Shown: positions 1-9,395, counted from the first letter of the stretch. The stretch: DNA of 64,000 nucleotides from Pseudoroseomonas aestuarii (GCF_042651065.1 NZ_JBHSCH010000049.1:3919-67918), one strand, 5' to 3'. Numbers and translations: made by a program. Notes: generated by a model from the letters alone, not told the origin.

Positions 1-92
1 AGGCGCTCTACCTTTCCGCCATCGCGACGATCCTCGCGCTTGTTGCGGCCTGGATGGGCTATTCCGGCTACCAGTCCCGGGAGGCAGTGTGA
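1..92 (+). CDS. 3' end of a membrane protein (partial)
   Basis: Only the last 29 codons lie in the window, read from base 3 to the TGA at 90-92. They encode a hydrophobic helix followed by a short polar tail ending in SREAV, so this is the C-terminal membrane segment of an integral membrane protein. The stop overlaps the ATG of the next gene (TGATG), which implies translational coupling. Small DUF2231-type membrane proteins often precede sorbosone-dehydrogenase-like genes, so that is my guess, but 29 residues are too few to decide. Confidence 0.6.
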   Translation, partial: ALYLSAIATILALVAAWMGYSGYQSREAV

Positions 93-1384
93 TGCGCGCG
101 ATCTTGCTGATGGGTGTTGCGGCACTGGCCCTCTCCGCCTGCGATGGCGAGGGCAACTCTGGTCCGCAGCAGCGCGGCCCCAATCCGGAACTTCCGGAAC
201 CGAATCGCGGCCTGCTGCCCGACATGACGATCCCCCGGCCGACCTCCTGGGGCGATGACCGCCCGGCCGTGCCACAGGGCTACACGATCCAGGCCATCGC
301 CACGGATCTCAGGATCCCGCGCCAGACCCTCATCCTGCCCAATGGCGATATCCTGGTCACGGAGGGAACCGGTGGCCAGGGCGCGCCTCGGCTCAACCCT
401 AAGGCCTTCATCGCAAACATTATCAAGGGCTGGGGCAAGACGTCGGTGCCAGGCGGCAACCGGCTGACGCTGCTACGCGACGCCGATGGCGACGGCACCT
501 ACGAGAGCCGGGGCATCTTCGCGGAAAATCTGAACGGGCCTTATGGCCTCGCCCTGGTCAATGGCTCCCTCTACGTCGCCAACCAGGATGCGCTGGTGCG
601 CTTCAGCTACCGCGACGGCCAGACCGAGGCGAGCGGGCCACCGGTGCATGTCGCGGATCTGCCCTCGGCAATCAACCACCACTGGACGAAGGCGATGACC
701 GCCAGCGCCGATGGCCGCTTCCTCTATGTCGGCATCGGCTCCAACAGCAACATCACCGAGCGCGGCATGGAAGCCGAGGTCGGGCGGGCGATGGTGTGGC
801 AGATCGATGCGCAGACGGGCGCGCACAGACCTTACGCCACCGGCCTCCGCAACCCCACGGCGCTCACGATTCAGCCGGGCACGGGCCAGCTCTGGGCGGT
901 GGTGAACGAACGCGACGAGATCGGCCCCGACCTCGTGCCGGACTACCTGACCTCGGTCCGCGAGGGCGGCTTCTATGGCTGGCCCTACAGCTACTGGGGG
1001 CAGAACGTCGATATGCGGGTGCAGCCGCAGGACCCGGAAAAGGTCGCCGCGGCGATCCGCCCCGATTACAGCCTGGGCGCACATGTGGCCGCGCTGGGCG
1101 TCGCCTTCTCGAACCCCGCCATGGGCGAGGCCTTCGCGGACGGAGTCTTCGTCGGCGAGCATGGCAGCTGGAACCGCAATGTGCCCACCGGCTACAGGGT
1201 TGTTTTCGTACCCTTCCGTGATGGACAGCCGGCAGGTGCCCCGGTCGACTTCGTGTCCGGCTTCCTGAACGGCGAGGGCCAGGCGCGTGGCCGCCCGGTG
1301 GGGGTCTCGGTGGACCCGCGCGGCGCCCTGATCGTTGCCGACGATCTCTCGAACACGGTGTGGAGGATCACGCCAAGCCGCTGA
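92..1384 (+). CDS. Sorbosone dehydrogenase family (PQQ-type sugar dehydrogenase-like) lipoprotein
   Basis: A 430-residue protein of the GDH/L-sorbosone dehydrogenase beta-propeller family. The N-terminus is a lipoprotein signal with lipobox LSAC and Cys17 as the expected lipidation site, so it should be anchored facing the periplasm. Family features are visible in order: NGPYGLAL, the SNSN loop, GLRNPTAL, an NERDEIGPD segment, GFYGWPYSYWGQ and, near the end, FVGEHGSWNR followed by RGRPVGVSVDP. Members bind PQQ and Ca2+ and oxidise sugars or aldoses; the substrate cannot be read from sequence. An in-frame GTG at 89 is possible, but the ATG at 92 overlaps the previous stop and gives the better signal peptide. 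Confidence 0.85.
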   Translation: MRAILLMGVAALALSACDGEGNSGPQQRGPNPELPEPNRGLLPDMTIPRPTSWGDDRPAVPQGYTIQAIATDLRIPRQTLILPNGDILVTEGTGGQGAPRLNPKAFIANIIKGWGKTSVPGGNRLTLLRDADGDGTYESRGIFAENLNGPYGLALVNGSLYVANQDALVRFSYRDGQTEASGPPVHVADLPSAINHHWTKAMTASADGRFLYVGIGSNSNITERGMEAEVGRAMVWQIDAQTGAHRPYATGLRNPTALTIQPGTGQLWAVVNERDEIGPDLVPDYLTSVREGGFYGWPYSYWGQNVDMRVQPQDPEKVAAAIRPDYSLGAHVAALGVAFSNPAMGEAFADGVFVGEHGSWNRNVPTGYRVVFVPFRDGQPAGAPVDFVSGFLNGEGQARGRPVGVSVDPRGALIVADDLSNTVWRITPSR

Positions 1385-1491
1385 GCCTGTCGCCCGGGGG
1401 ATCGCCTCCGGGCGCCGAGCCAGCCCCGCTCCAGCACGCCTGGGCTTGCGCCATCTGCCATGCCGCGTGATGGCCGAAGCTGAGCCAACGC

Positions 1492-2631
1492 TCACACATC
1501 CGCCGCGATGGCCGCCAGGTCTGCCAGCAGCTTCGCCACGGCATCCGGCTGCTCCTGCTGCACCCAATGACCCGCGCCGGGAATCAGGTGCAGGCTACGA
1601 AAATCAGCGCACGCGTCCTCTTGCATACGGGGCAGGGCAAGGGGGGTCTGGTGGATGCCCCAGTCGCTGGCGCCAGCTATGAAGATGGTTGGCACCTCGA
1701 TCCGCCGGCCGCTGAACAGGGTAAGATCGGCGGCGTTCGCACCGCTCGTGCCGCAGCGATAGGATTGCAGCCCACCGGCGAAGCCCGTGCGGGAATACTC
1801 GGCGACATAAACGGCCAGTTCGGCATCTGTGAGCCAGGGCGCCCCGGTGGCCGGCATGTGCGGAGCCACTGCCTCAGGCATTGTCGCATGCAAGGGCATG
1901 ACGTAGTAGTCCGGCAGCTCCGCCAACGCCTCCGCCGTCCAGCCGGCCAGCGGGAAGGGTTTGTTGCCGGGCCAGTCCGCACTCTTGTGGTGATAGTAGG
2001 CGCGCAGGAAAGCCTGTAGCCCCTGCCGCGGGTGATCCATATCTCCCGCTGCGCGACGCTCAGAATAATACCACTGGTAGTGCTTGCGCGGCACTTCCAG
2101 CCGGGCCAGGTCAGCGCTGATGTCTTGCCCTGAGGGTGCCCCGAAGCGTGGGGGACCGGCGAAGGGCGCGCTCATGAGTGCCAGGCGCCGGAAGACGTCC
2201 GGACGAATCAGCGCGGACCAGGCCGCGACCGGGGAACCATAGTCGTGGCCGACCAGCGCATGGACCTCCTTCAGCCCCAGCGCCTGGACCAAAGCCAGTT
2301 GGTCGCGCACCATGTTCAGCATCAGGAAAGGCGTCAGCGGCTCATCGTAGCCTGCGTTCCAGCCCGTGGTGCGGCCATATCCCCGGAGGTCCGGAGCGAT
2401 GACGTGAAAGCCGGCATCAGCCAGGGCCGGCATCACCTTGCGCCATGAGAAGGCGAGCTCGGGAAAGCCGTGCAGCAGCAGCACGGCGGGCTGCCCAGCC
2501 TTTCCGGCTTCCAGCACATGTACGGAGAGCCCATTGACCCCGGGCAGGATGCGGCTGCGGATGCCGGCGGGCAGCAAGGCAGGATCGAAGGGTGTCACGC
2601 GGCATGGTCTCCATTGCTGGGGCTGGAGCAT
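1492..2631 (-). CDS. Alpha/beta hydrolase, epoxide hydrolase type
   Basis: A 379-residue alpha/beta hydrolase. It has the oxyanion-hole motif HGFPE (residues 54-58) and the nucleophile elbow GHDYG, with Asp130 in place of the usual Ser, which places it with epoxide hydrolases and haloalkane dehalogenases. The catalytic His lies in GAGHWVQQE near residue 355. Family chemistry is attack on an epoxide through an alkyl-enzyme ester; the physiological substrate is unknown. The frame is open a further 89 codons upstream, but that extension lacks hydrolase similarity, so I start at 2631; a GTG ten codons inside is also possible. It is convergent with the upstream dehydrogenase and stands alone. Confidence 0.85.
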   Translation of the reverse strand: MLQPQQWRPCRVTPFDPALLPAGIRSRILPGVNGLSVHVLEAGKAGQPAVLLLHGFPELAFSWRKVMPALADAGFHVIAPDLRGYGRTTGWNAGYDEPLTPFLMLNMVRDQLALVQALGLKEVHALVGHDYGSPVAAWSALIRPDVFRRLALMSAPFAGPPRFGAPSGQDISADLARLEVPRKHYQWYYSERRAAGDMDHPRQGLQAFLRAYYHHKSADWPGNKPFPLAGWTAEALAELPDYYVMPLHATMPEAVAPHMPATGAPWLTDAELAVYVAEYSRTGFAGGLQSYRCGTSGANAADLTLFSGRRIEVPTIFIAGASDWGIHQTPLALPRMQEDACADFRSLHLIPGAGHWVQQEQPDAVAKLLADLAAIAADV

Positions 2632-3035
2632 GATCCGACCTGACTGATCCGGACAGGGGTTTTCCGGGCGGCTGGAAACCTGATCCACCGCTCTTGGCGG
2701 TGCGTGCCGCAGAAGCGGTCCCACAGCGCAGGCCGCGTCGTGATGGCCTGATCCATCACAGGATCTCCGGCTATCCCTCGGCATCGTCCATTCCGCCACC
2801 AGGGCGGGCGCCACCCAGGCCGCAAAGCGCTGCGGGGCGCGCCAGAGGTGCAGCGGCACCCGCAGGATGTGTGGATAGGTCATGGAGCGGGCCGGCATCC
2901 AGTACCGGAGCCTGTATATCGTACCGGGATATCCGCGCAGTATCGCCCCCGGGCGCCGGTCCGGCAGGGCGGCTCCGGCAACGGGTCTCTCGGCTACGGC
3001 GTTGTGCTCCGCAGAGCATGCAAGGAGCGGTCATC
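2632..3035. other. Intergenic, no gene recognised
   Basis: About 400 bases between the hydrolase start and the YidB-like gene. Open frames cross it on both strands, but none gives a recognisable protein or a good ribosome site. It should hold the divergent promoters of the two flanking genes; I could not pick out convincing -35/-10 elements. Confidence 0.5.
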
Positions 3036-3716
3036 ATGAGCGGTTTATTCCCCGGGCAATCCGGCGGCGGTTCCACCGGTGGCCTCGGCGGCGGGGTCAA
3101 GGCCGCCGCGATGGCGCTGCTCATCCAGCAGTTGCTCAGGCACGCCCAGGGCGGGGGAGCACAGGCCGGCGGCCTGCACGGCGGCAGCCACGCTGCTCCG
3201 ATGGGCGGCGGGCTGGGCGGTCTGCTCGGCGGGTTGCTCGGGAGCGGAGGCGCCCCGATGGCTGGCGGCGGTGGCCTTGGCGGAATCCTGGGCGGGCTTC
3301 TCGGCGGAGGCGCGCCAGCGACAGGTGGCACCGGCGGCGGGCTGGGCGGGATGGCCGGCCATGGCGCGGGCGGCGGGCTCGGCGGCCTGCTGGACGGGCT
3401 GGGTGGCCTGCTCGGGAGCCTGCGGAGCCAGGGCCTCGACCGGCAGGTGGACTCCTGGGTGTCGCGCGACACGAACCAGCCGGTCTCGCCGCAGGACCTC
3501 GAGGGCAGCTTCGACCCCCGGGAGCTGGACGAGGCGGCGCAGCACGCCGGCACGGATCGCGCCGCCATCCTCGCCGAACTGAGCAACATCCTGCCGCACA
3601 TGGTCGATCGGGCCACCCCCCAGGGCAACCTTCCCCAGCGCGAGGAGGAGCTGGGCCAGGGAGGCCTGGGCGGGCTGCTCGGAAACCTGATGGGCGGCGG
3701 GGGAAGCCACCGGTAG
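3036..3716 (+). CDS. YidB-like (DUF937) protein
   Basis: A 226-residue protein with a DUF937/YidB architecture. It has an N-terminal MSGLFPGQ, a hydrophobic-amphipathic segment (AAAMALLIQQLL), a long Gly-rich linker of GGLGGLLGG-like repeats (about residues 50-135), then the conserved C-terminal module with the DRQVDSWVS and NQPVSP motifs, running to about residue 205, and a Gly-rich tail. The function of this family is not established. I start at 3036 because AAGGAG lies about 10 bases upstream and the conserved N-terminus begins there, although the frame is open back to 2694. The Gly-rich repeats generate long spurious frames on both strands. Confidence 0.8.
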   Translation: MSGLFPGQSGGGSTGGLGGGVKAAAMALLIQQLLRHAQGGGAQAGGLHGGSHAAPMGGGLGGLLGGLLGSGGAPMAGGGGLGGILGGLLGGGAPATGGTGGGLGGMAGHGAGGGLGGLLDGLGGLLGSLRSQGLDRQVDSWVSRDTNQPVSPQDLEGSFDPRELDEAAQHAGTDRAAILAELSNILPHMVDRATPQGNLPQREEELGQGGLGGLLGNLMGGGGSHR

Positions 3717-3947
3717 GGCGTTCCACTCTCGGGCCGGAATCCGGGAGCACGATTGCCGCAGCCGGTGCTTCCCGCTGGTGCGGCAATTCCCCCGGCCCGG
3801 CCAGGGGGGATGGGGGAGGCTGGAGCGTCATGCGCGGGAAGGCGAGGCTCCCTCCACAGCAGCCCTTCCCGCCGGAGGCTCGGGATGCGCCCATTGCCGG
3901 CGGTCAGGTGGCATGTACCACCACAGGGAGGATCGCGCCGGCCGCCT
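3717..3947. other. Intergenic, nothing recognised
   Basis: Non-coding sequence between the YidB-like gene and an IS5 scar. No gene, hairpin terminator or repeat was convincing here. Confidence 0.45.
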
Positions 3948-4132
3948 TGCGGCGCCTTTCAGAACCTGGACAGACGATAGGGCTGCACCAGGAGTTGCCG
4001 CGACGCCTGCGCCACGCGCATCGCCCCGGCTGGAGCCGCGCCTGCATGGATAGCGCGCCCATTGCGGCAAAGAGGGAGGCGCCGGAACAGGCCCGAACCC
4101 AGAGGATCGAAGTGACGTCTCCGGAGGTATGA
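3948..4132 (+). pseudogene. IS5-family transposase scar (internally deleted)
   Basis: A short IS remnant. It opens with the terminal sequence GCGCCTTTCAGAACCTGGAC, which resembles the edge of the larger remnant at 25487, and jumps directly to an internal transposase segment reading LHQELPRRLRHA, GWSRACMDSAP and AAKREAPEQARTQ. These match RLHHELL..RLRHADRIGWSR at 25765-25890. The whole N-terminal half and C-terminus are gone, so it is inactive. It lies directly downstream of the ugp-like operon's last gene. Confidence 0.75.
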
Positions 4133-4136
4133 GGGC

Positions 4137-4988
4137 TCAGCGGATGCCGGCCCGCATGAAGGACTGCACGAACTGCCGCTGGAACAGGAGGAAGGCGAGC
4201 AGCAGTGGCGCCGAGGTCAGCAGCGTCGCCGCGCTGATGATGGCCCAGTCGATGCCCTGGTCCGTGGAAGCAAAGACGGCGAGGCCCACGGTCAGCGGCC
4301 GCGTCTCCACCGTGTTGGTGATGACCAGCGGCCAGAGGAAGTTGTTCCAGTGGTAGGAGACGGAGGTAAGGCCGTAGGCCAGGTAGGTCGGGCGCGCCAG
4401 CGGCACATAGACCTTCCAGAGGATGCCGAAGGTGCGGCAGCCCTCGATGCGCGCCGCGTCCTCCAGCTCCTTCGGCACCTGCTTGAAGGTCTGTCGCAGC
4501 AGGAAGATACCGAAGGCGGAGGCGACATAGGGCAGGCCGATGCCCACCACCGTGTCGACCAGACCCAGCATACGCATGGTGCGGTAGTTCTCGACGATCA
4601 GCATGTCCGGCATGATCATGAGCTGCACCAGCACGATGGCGAACAGCATGCCGGCCCAGCGCGAGCTGCTGCGGGCGAAGACGAACGCCGCCAGCGTGCC
4701 CAGCACGAACTGGCAGCCCGTGACGAAGGTGACCAGCAGAACGCTGTTCAGCATGTAGCGCGGGAAGGGCGCGGCGTTCCAGGCGGCGGCGAAGTTGTCC
4801 AGCGTCAGCGGCGCGAACAGCTCGAAGCGCGTGGCGTAGCCGGTGGGGTGGATGGCGGCCCAGAGCGCGTAGAGCAGCGGCGCCGCCCAGGCCAGCGCCA
4901 GCGTCCAGGCCGCCAGCGTTTCCAGCCACAGCCCGAGGCGCAGGCGTGGCTGCGCCGCTGCGGTCGGCGTCAGTGTCGTCGCGCTCAT
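4137..4988 (-). CDS. ugpE: Carbohydrate/glycerol-phosphate ABC transporter permease (UgpE-like)
   Basis: A 283-residue inner-membrane permease with about six membrane helices. The cytoplasmic coupling motif EDAARIEGCRTFGILWKVYVP (EAA loop, about residue 190) contacts the ATPase. It is the second permease of a CUT1-type importer. The start at 4988 overlaps the stop of the other permease (ATGA), indicating translational coupling. It is the last gene of an ATPase-binding protein-permease-permease operon. Assignment to glycerol-3-phosphate rests on similarity to Ugp proteins plus the neighbouring GlpR-type regulator and glycerophosphodiesterase remnant; a sugar substrate is possible. Confidence 0.85.
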   Translation of the reverse strand: MSATTLTPTAAAQPRLRLGLWLETLAAWTLALAWAAPLLYALWAAIHPTGYATRFELFAPLTLDNFAAAWNAAPFPRYMLNSVLLVTFVTGCQFVLGTLAAFVFARSSSRWAGMLFAIVLVQLMIMPDMLIVENYRTMRMLGLVDTVVGIGLPYVASAFGIFLLRQTFKQVPKELEDAARIEGCRTFGILWKVYVPLARPTYLAYGLTSVSYHWNNFLWPLVITNTVETRPLTVGLAVFASTDQGIDWAIISAATLLTSAPLLLAFLLFQRQFVQSFMRAGIR

Positions 4989-5860
4989 CGGTAATGCGTC
5001 CACCGGCCGAGAAGGGTGAACTGCGCCAGGGCCACCAGCGCCAGGATCAGCAGCAGCACCATGGTCAGCGCCGATGCCTGCGCGGTGTCCCAGAAGCGGA
5101 AGCCCACCTCGTAGATGTAGGTGAGCAGCAGGGCGGTGGCATTGTCCGGCCCGCCATGCGTCATGACGATGATGTGGTCCACCAGCCGAAATCCGTTGAT
5201 GAGCGCGTTCACCGCGATGAACAGCGTGGTGGGGCCGAGCAGCGGCAGCGTCACGCGGCGGAACACCGTGAAGCGGGACGCGCCCTCCACCGACGCCGCC
5301 TCGTACAGCACGGGCGGGATGGCCTGCAGCGCGGCCAGGTAGAAGATCATGAAGAACCCGGCTTCCTTCCAGACCGCGATGGCCATCATCGCGCCCAGCG
5401 CCGTCTCCTGGCTGCCGATCCAGTTGGTGGGACCCCAGCCGAACAGGAAGCCGGTGATGCGGTCCACCAGCCCGTAATCCGGCGTGTAGAAGAACAGCCA
5501 CAGGTTGGCGACCGCGATCATCGGCAGCACGGTCGGCGTGAAGTAGGCCACGCGGAGGGCGGCGCGGCCGGCGATGCGGCCGTTCACCCACAGCGCCATG
5601 GCCAGCGCCAGCCCGATGGAGAGCGGCACCGTGCCCAGCGCGTAGAGCAGGTTGTTGGACAGCGCCTGCCAGAACACCGGGTCGTCGGCCAGCGCCGCGT
5701 AGTTCTCCACGCCCACGAAGCGCGCGGGGCGCGCGCCGCGTGGCGTGGAGAACAGCGAGTGCCAGAGGGTCGCCACCACGGGATAGTGCGTGAAGGCGAC
5801 CAGCAGCAGCATGGCCGGGCCCAGCATCAGCCAGGCGTGAAGAGTCGCGCGTCCGCGCAT
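4985..5860 (-). CDS. ugpA: Carbohydrate/glycerol-phosphate ABC transporter permease (UgpA-like)
   Basis: A 291-residue binding-protein-dependent permease, six helices, with the EAA coupling loop reading EAASVEGASRFTVFRRVTLP around residue 190. It forms the heterodimeric channel with the 4137-4988 product. It starts 14 bases after the stop of the binding-protein gene and overlaps the next permease by four bases. Family knowledge: UgpA-type subunits move glycerol-3-phosphate or glycerophosphodiesters across the inner membrane. The sequence fixes the transporter class but not the ligand. Confidence 0.87.
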   Translation of the reverse strand: MRGRATLHAWLMLGPAMLLLVAFTHYPVVATLWHSLFSTPRGARPARFVGVENYAALADDPVFWQALSNNLLYALGTVPLSIGLALAMALWVNGRIAGRAALRVAYFTPTVLPMIAVANLWLFFYTPDYGLVDRITGFLFGWGPTNWIGSQETALGAMMAIAVWKEAGFFMIFYLAALQAIPPVLYEAASVEGASRFTVFRRVTLPLLGPTTLFIAVNALINGFRLVDHIIVMTHGGPDNATALLLTYIYEVGFRFWDTAQASALTMVLLLILALVALAQFTLLGRWTHYR

Positions 5861-5874
5861 GGGCCCGGGCCGCC

Positions 5875-7161
5875 TCAGCCGCGATAGGCGCGCAGGATGC
5901 GATCGGCCTCCGCCTGCGCCTGCGCCATGGCGGGCACGGGCTGGGCGCGGCCGGTCAGCACGGCCTGCAGGCCGTCGTTCAGGGCCTTGGTCACGCGCTG
6001 GTTCTCATGCGTGGACAGCTCGGCCACCGCGTGCGGCAGCTGGTCGCGCGCCACGGCGGCGGCGGGGAAGCCGGCCACGTATTCCTTCATCTTCGGCGTC
6101 TCCCACGCGGCGGGGCTGGTGGCGACATAGCCCGTGTCGATGCCCCACTGCGCCGCGCGCTCCGGTTCGGTCAGGAAGCGGGCGAACTTCACCGCCGCCT
6201 CGCGCTGCGCCGGGCTGGCGGATTTGAAGACATAGAGGTTGCCGCCGCCCGTCGGGCTGCCGCGGCGCCGGCCGGCCGGCAGCATGGCGACGCCGAAGGG
6301 GAAGGGCGCGTTGGCCTTGACGTTGGTCAGGTTGCCCGTGGTGGTCCACATCATCGCCACCTTGCGCTCGAAGAAGTCGCGCGGGGTGGTGCCCCATTCC
6401 ACGATGCCGGAAGGCTGCACCTTGTGCCGGGCGGACAGGTCTGCCCAGTACTGCAGCGCCTCGGCCACCTTCGGGTCGGCGAAGAAGGTCCGGTTCCCCG
6501 CCTCGTTCATCAGGCGCACGTCGTTCTGCGTGGTCAGCGCCTGGAACAGCCAGTAGGGAAAGCCGGAAGAGGGGATCTGGATGCCCCACTGCGTCACGGA
6601 ATCGCCCTGCCGCCTGGTCAGCTTCTGCGCGAAGGCCACCTGCTCCGCCCAGTCCTGCGGCGGGGTCTCCGGGTCCAGGCCGGCCGCCTTGAAGGCATCC
6701 TTGTTGTAGTACATGACGATGGTGGAGCGCTGGAACGGAATGCCCCAGGTCTTGCCACCCGTGCGGCTGTTCTCCATGAAGCCGGGGTAGAAGCTGTCCA
6801 TCCAGCCCTTCTCGGCGCCGGGCAGCTCGTCCCACGACACGACCACATCCTCATCGACCAGCGTGAACATGTCGGTGGACAGCAGGCAGGCCATCTGCGG
6901 CGCATCGCCGCCGCGCGCCGCCGTCAGCGCCTTGGTGATCGAGTCCTGGTAGGTGCCGGTATAGACCGGGCGGATGCGGATGCCCGGGTTGGCGCGCTCG
7001 AAATCCGCGCAATAGCCGTCGATCACCTTGGTGATCGGGCCGCCCACGGCCACCGGGTAGTTGAAGGTGATCTGCACGGGCGCCTGGGCCCGCACCGCGG
7101 GGGCCGCGAGCATGGGCGAGGCGGCGAGCGCGCCGAGCGCGGCGCGACGGGTGATCAGCAT
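5875..7161 (-). CDS. ugpB: ABC transporter substrate-binding protein (UgpB-like)
   Basis: A 428-residue periplasmic binding protein. The N-terminus is a Tat-like signal (MLITRRAALGAL..., cleavage after VRA-Q near residue 25). The mature protein has the extracellular solute-binding family 1 layout: PVYTGTYQDSITKALTAARG near residue 65, IPFQRSTIVMYYNKDAFKAAGL near 145 and a C-terminal hinge with RVTKALNDGLQAVLTG. The YYNKDAFKAAGLDPE and TGNYEQ-like segments resemble E. coli UgpB. It sits between the ATPase gene (20-base gap) and the permeases. The glycerol-3-phosphate ligand is inferred from context. Confidence 0.86.
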   Translation of the reverse strand: MLITRRAALGALAASPMLAAPAVRAQAPVQITFNYPVAVGGPITKVIDGYCADFERANPGIRIRPVYTGTYQDSITKALTAARGGDAPQMACLLSTDMFTLVDEDVVVSWDELPGAEKGWMDSFYPGFMENSRTGGKTWGIPFQRSTIVMYYNKDAFKAAGLDPETPPQDWAEQVAFAQKLTRRQGDSVTQWGIQIPSSGFPYWLFQALTTQNDVRLMNEAGNRTFFADPKVAEALQYWADLSARHKVQPSGIVEWGTTPRDFFERKVAMMWTTTGNLTNVKANAPFPFGVAMLPAGRRRGSPTGGGNLYVFKSASPAQREAAVKFARFLTEPERAAQWGIDTGYVATSPAAWETPKMKEYVAGFPAAAVARDQLPHAVAELSTHENQRVTKALNDGLQAVLTGRAQPVPAMAQAQAEADRILRAYRG

Positions 7162-7181
7162 GGTCTGGCTCCCTCAGGGGT

Positions 7182-8279
7182 TCAGGCGAAGGTTGGCGCG
7201 TGGGACGGCAGCGGCAGGCGCTGCCCGGTTGCGGAACTGAACAGGTGCGCCAACGGCGGCAGGCGCAGCCGCACGGCGGTGCCGGCGGGCAGCGCGTGGT
7301 TGCCGGGGATGCGGGCCTGCAACGTCTCGCCGGCCGTGCCGATGGCGCAGCGCAGCACCGTCTCGGCGCCCAGGAACTCGGCGCCGCTGACAATGGCGGG
7401 CAGGCCGGGGCCGTCGGTGGGCGCCACATCCTCGGGCCGCAAGCCCAGCATCGCGCCCGCGGCCTCGGCAGGCGCCACCGGGTGCTCCGGCGCGCCGGCA
7501 ATGGCGGCGCCGCCCGGCGCGGCCTGCAGCCGCAGCAGCGACATGGGCGGCGTGCCGATGAAGCCGGCGGCGAAGGCCGTGGCGGGGCGGGCGTAAAGCT
7601 CGGCCGGCGTCGCGTCCTGCTCGACGCGCCCCTCGCGCATGAGCACGACCTGGTCGGCCATGCTCATGGCCTCCACCTGGTCGTGGGTGACATAGACCAT
7701 GGTCAGGCCCAGGCGCTGCTGCAGGGCGCGGATCTCGGCCCGCATCTCGGCCCGCAGCTTGGCATCGAGGTTGGAGAGCGGCTCGTCCATCAGGCAGACC
7801 GGCGCCTCGGCCACGATGGCGCGGGCCAGCGCCACGCGCTGCTGCTGCCCGCCCGAGAGCTGCGCCGGCCGCCGTTCCAGCAGCGATGCCAGCCCCAGCA
7901 TGGCGGCGGTGCGGGTGAGCCGCGCGTCGCGCTCCGCCCGCGGCACCTTCCGCGCCCGCAGGCCGAACAGGATATTCTCGGCCACATCGAGATGCGGGAA
8001 CAGCGCGTAGGACTGGAACACCATGGACACGCCGCGCGCCGCCGGCGGCAACGCGGTCACGTCCCGCCCGGCGAAGTGGACGCTGCCGGACGACGCCGCC
8101 TCCAGCCCCGCCAGCACGCGCAGCAGCGTCGACTTGCCGCAGCCGGAAGGGCCGAGCAGCACGATCAGGGATCCTGGCGCGGCGGTGATGTCGATGTTGT
8201 GCAGGGCCACCGTGTCGCCGAACTGCTTGCGCACGGCATCCAGCCGGATGGCGGCCCCGGGGCCGTCGGTGATGCTCAT
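7182..8279 (-). CDS. ugpC: ABC transporter ATP-binding protein (UgpC/MalK-like)
   Basis: A 365-residue ATPase with Walker A LLGPSGCGKST (residues 41-51), signature LSGGQQQRVALARAI and Walker B with DEPLSNLDAKLR, followed by a C-terminal MalK-type OB/TOBE regulatory region. It powers the UgpA/E permease and is the first gene of the operon. I start at 8279 (MSITDG), where ABC homology begins; the frame is open 71 codons further upstream without support. A divergent DeoR regulator starts 212 bases away, so the interval 8280-8490 should hold both promoters and the operator. Confidence 0.88.
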   Translation of the reverse strand: MSITDGPGAAIRLDAVRKQFGDTVALHNIDITAAPGSLIVLLGPSGCGKSTLLRVLAGLEAASSGSVHFAGRDVTALPPAARGVSMVFQSYALFPHLDVAENILFGLRARKVPRAERDARLTRTAAMLGLASLLERRPAQLSGGQQQRVALARAIVAEAPVCLMDEPLSNLDAKLRAEMRAEIRALQQRLGLTMVYVTHDQVEAMSMADQVVLMREGRVEQDATPAELYARPATAFAAGFIGTPPMSLLRLQAAPGGAAIAGAPEHPVAPAEAAGAMLGLRPEDVAPTDGPGLPAIVSGAEFLGAETVLRCAIGTAGETLQARIPGNHALPAGTAVRLRLPPLAHLFSSATGQRLPLPSHAPTFA

Positions 8280-8490
8280 GGGAACGGCTGATAGCCGCCG
8301 GGTGCTTCGGATGAATGTCGCTTTGATGGCGGTTTCGTGACTCCGCGCCTGCGGCAGAGCCAGCGCCAGGGCGGCGGAATAATCGCGTGAAATCATTGTC
8401 TTGGCACGCGGGCGGGGCAAGCCCGGCGCAACATCGAACCTTCTCTGCCCTGTCACGTGGTTGCAGCACTGGCCGTCTAGGAGCGTACAC

Positions 8491-9318
8491 ATGAACAGGC
8501 AGAATTTTCACCTGAACATCGCCGCCACGCCGTCCCGGAGCCGGCAGGCGATGATCGCCGAGATGCTGAAGACGCGCGACTTCCTGCGCGTGGACGAGCT
8601 CGCCCAGCATTTCGAGGTGACGACCCAGACCATCCGGCGCGACATCAACAGCCTCTGCGAGCAGGGCATGGCCCGGCGCCGCCATGGCGGCATCACCTGC
8701 CCCGGCCATGGCGGCAACATGAGCTTCCGCGACCGTGAGGTGCTGAACCGCGTGGCCAAGCGGCAGATCGGCGCCGCCGTGGCACGGGAGGTGCCGGATG
8801 GCGCCTGCATCTCCCTCGGCATCGGCACCACGCCGCAGATCGTGGCGGAATGCCTGGGCAGGCATCGCGGGCTGAAGATCGTCACCAACAACCTGCCGCT
8901 CGCCCTGGCCGCGGCGCAGAACCCGGAATTCGAGGTGGCGATCGCAGGCGGCACCGTCCGCACCGGGGATCTCGACGTCTGCGGCCCGGCGGGGGAGGAG
9001 CTGTTCAGCGCCTATCTCGTCGACATCGCCATCTTCGGCGTCGGCGGTGTCGATGCGGACGGCTCGTTGCTCGACTACTCGCGCGAGGAAGTGCGCATCC
9101 GCGAGGTGATGATGCGCCATTCCCGACGGTCCTTCCTGGTGCTCGACGCCTCCAAGTTCAGCCGCGCGGCGCATGTGCGCGGCGGGCGGATCGAGGATGT
9201 CTCCGCCGTCTTCTGCGACGCCGCGCTGCCGCCCGCGATCCGCGAGCGGCTGATGCAGTCCGGTACGGCGGTCGTGCCATGCCCCCCCCTTCAGGCCGAA
9301 GGTCGGGACCACACCTGA
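8491..9318 (+). CDS. DeoR/GlpR-type transcriptional repressor
   Basis: A 275-residue regulator. The DeoR helix-turn-helix occupies about residues 18-72 (FLRVDELAQHFEVTTQTIRRD...), followed by the DeoRC sugar-phosphate sensor domain with SLGIGTT and ETL-like GGTVR segments. GlpR-type members are released from DNA by phosphorylated ligands such as glycerol-3-phosphate. The start at 8491 has AGGAG at 8479-8483. It is divergent from the ugp operon and most likely represses it. The frame is open upstream to 8401, but that extension lacks homology. Confidence 0.86.
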   Translation: MNRQNFHLNIAATPSRSRQAMIAEMLKTRDFLRVDELAQHFEVTTQTIRRDINSLCEQGMARRRHGGITCPGHGGNMSFRDREVLNRVAKRQIGAAVAREVPDGACISLGIGTTPQIVAECLGRHRGLKIVTNNLPLALAAAQNPEFEVAIAGGTVRTGDLDVCGPAGEELFSAYLVDIAIFGVGGVDADGSLLDYSREEVRIREVMMRHSRRSFLVLDASKFSRAAHVRGGRIEDVSAVFCDAALPPAIRERLMQSGTAVVPCPPLQAEGRDHT

Positions 9319-9395
9319 ACCCGCGCCCTGTCCCCTTCCATCGGCCCGTTCGGCCGCCGCGGGCGGCGCCTGGGCATTGAACCGTCAGACGATCC

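Noticed and set aside
473..1567. 364-codon open frame on the minus strand
   Set aside because: Antisense shadow of the sorbosone-type dehydrogenase; its residues show no family and its third-position bias belongs to the other strand.
2771..3628. Pro-rich minus-strand open frame
   Set aside because: Reverse reading of the Gly-rich YidB-like linker.
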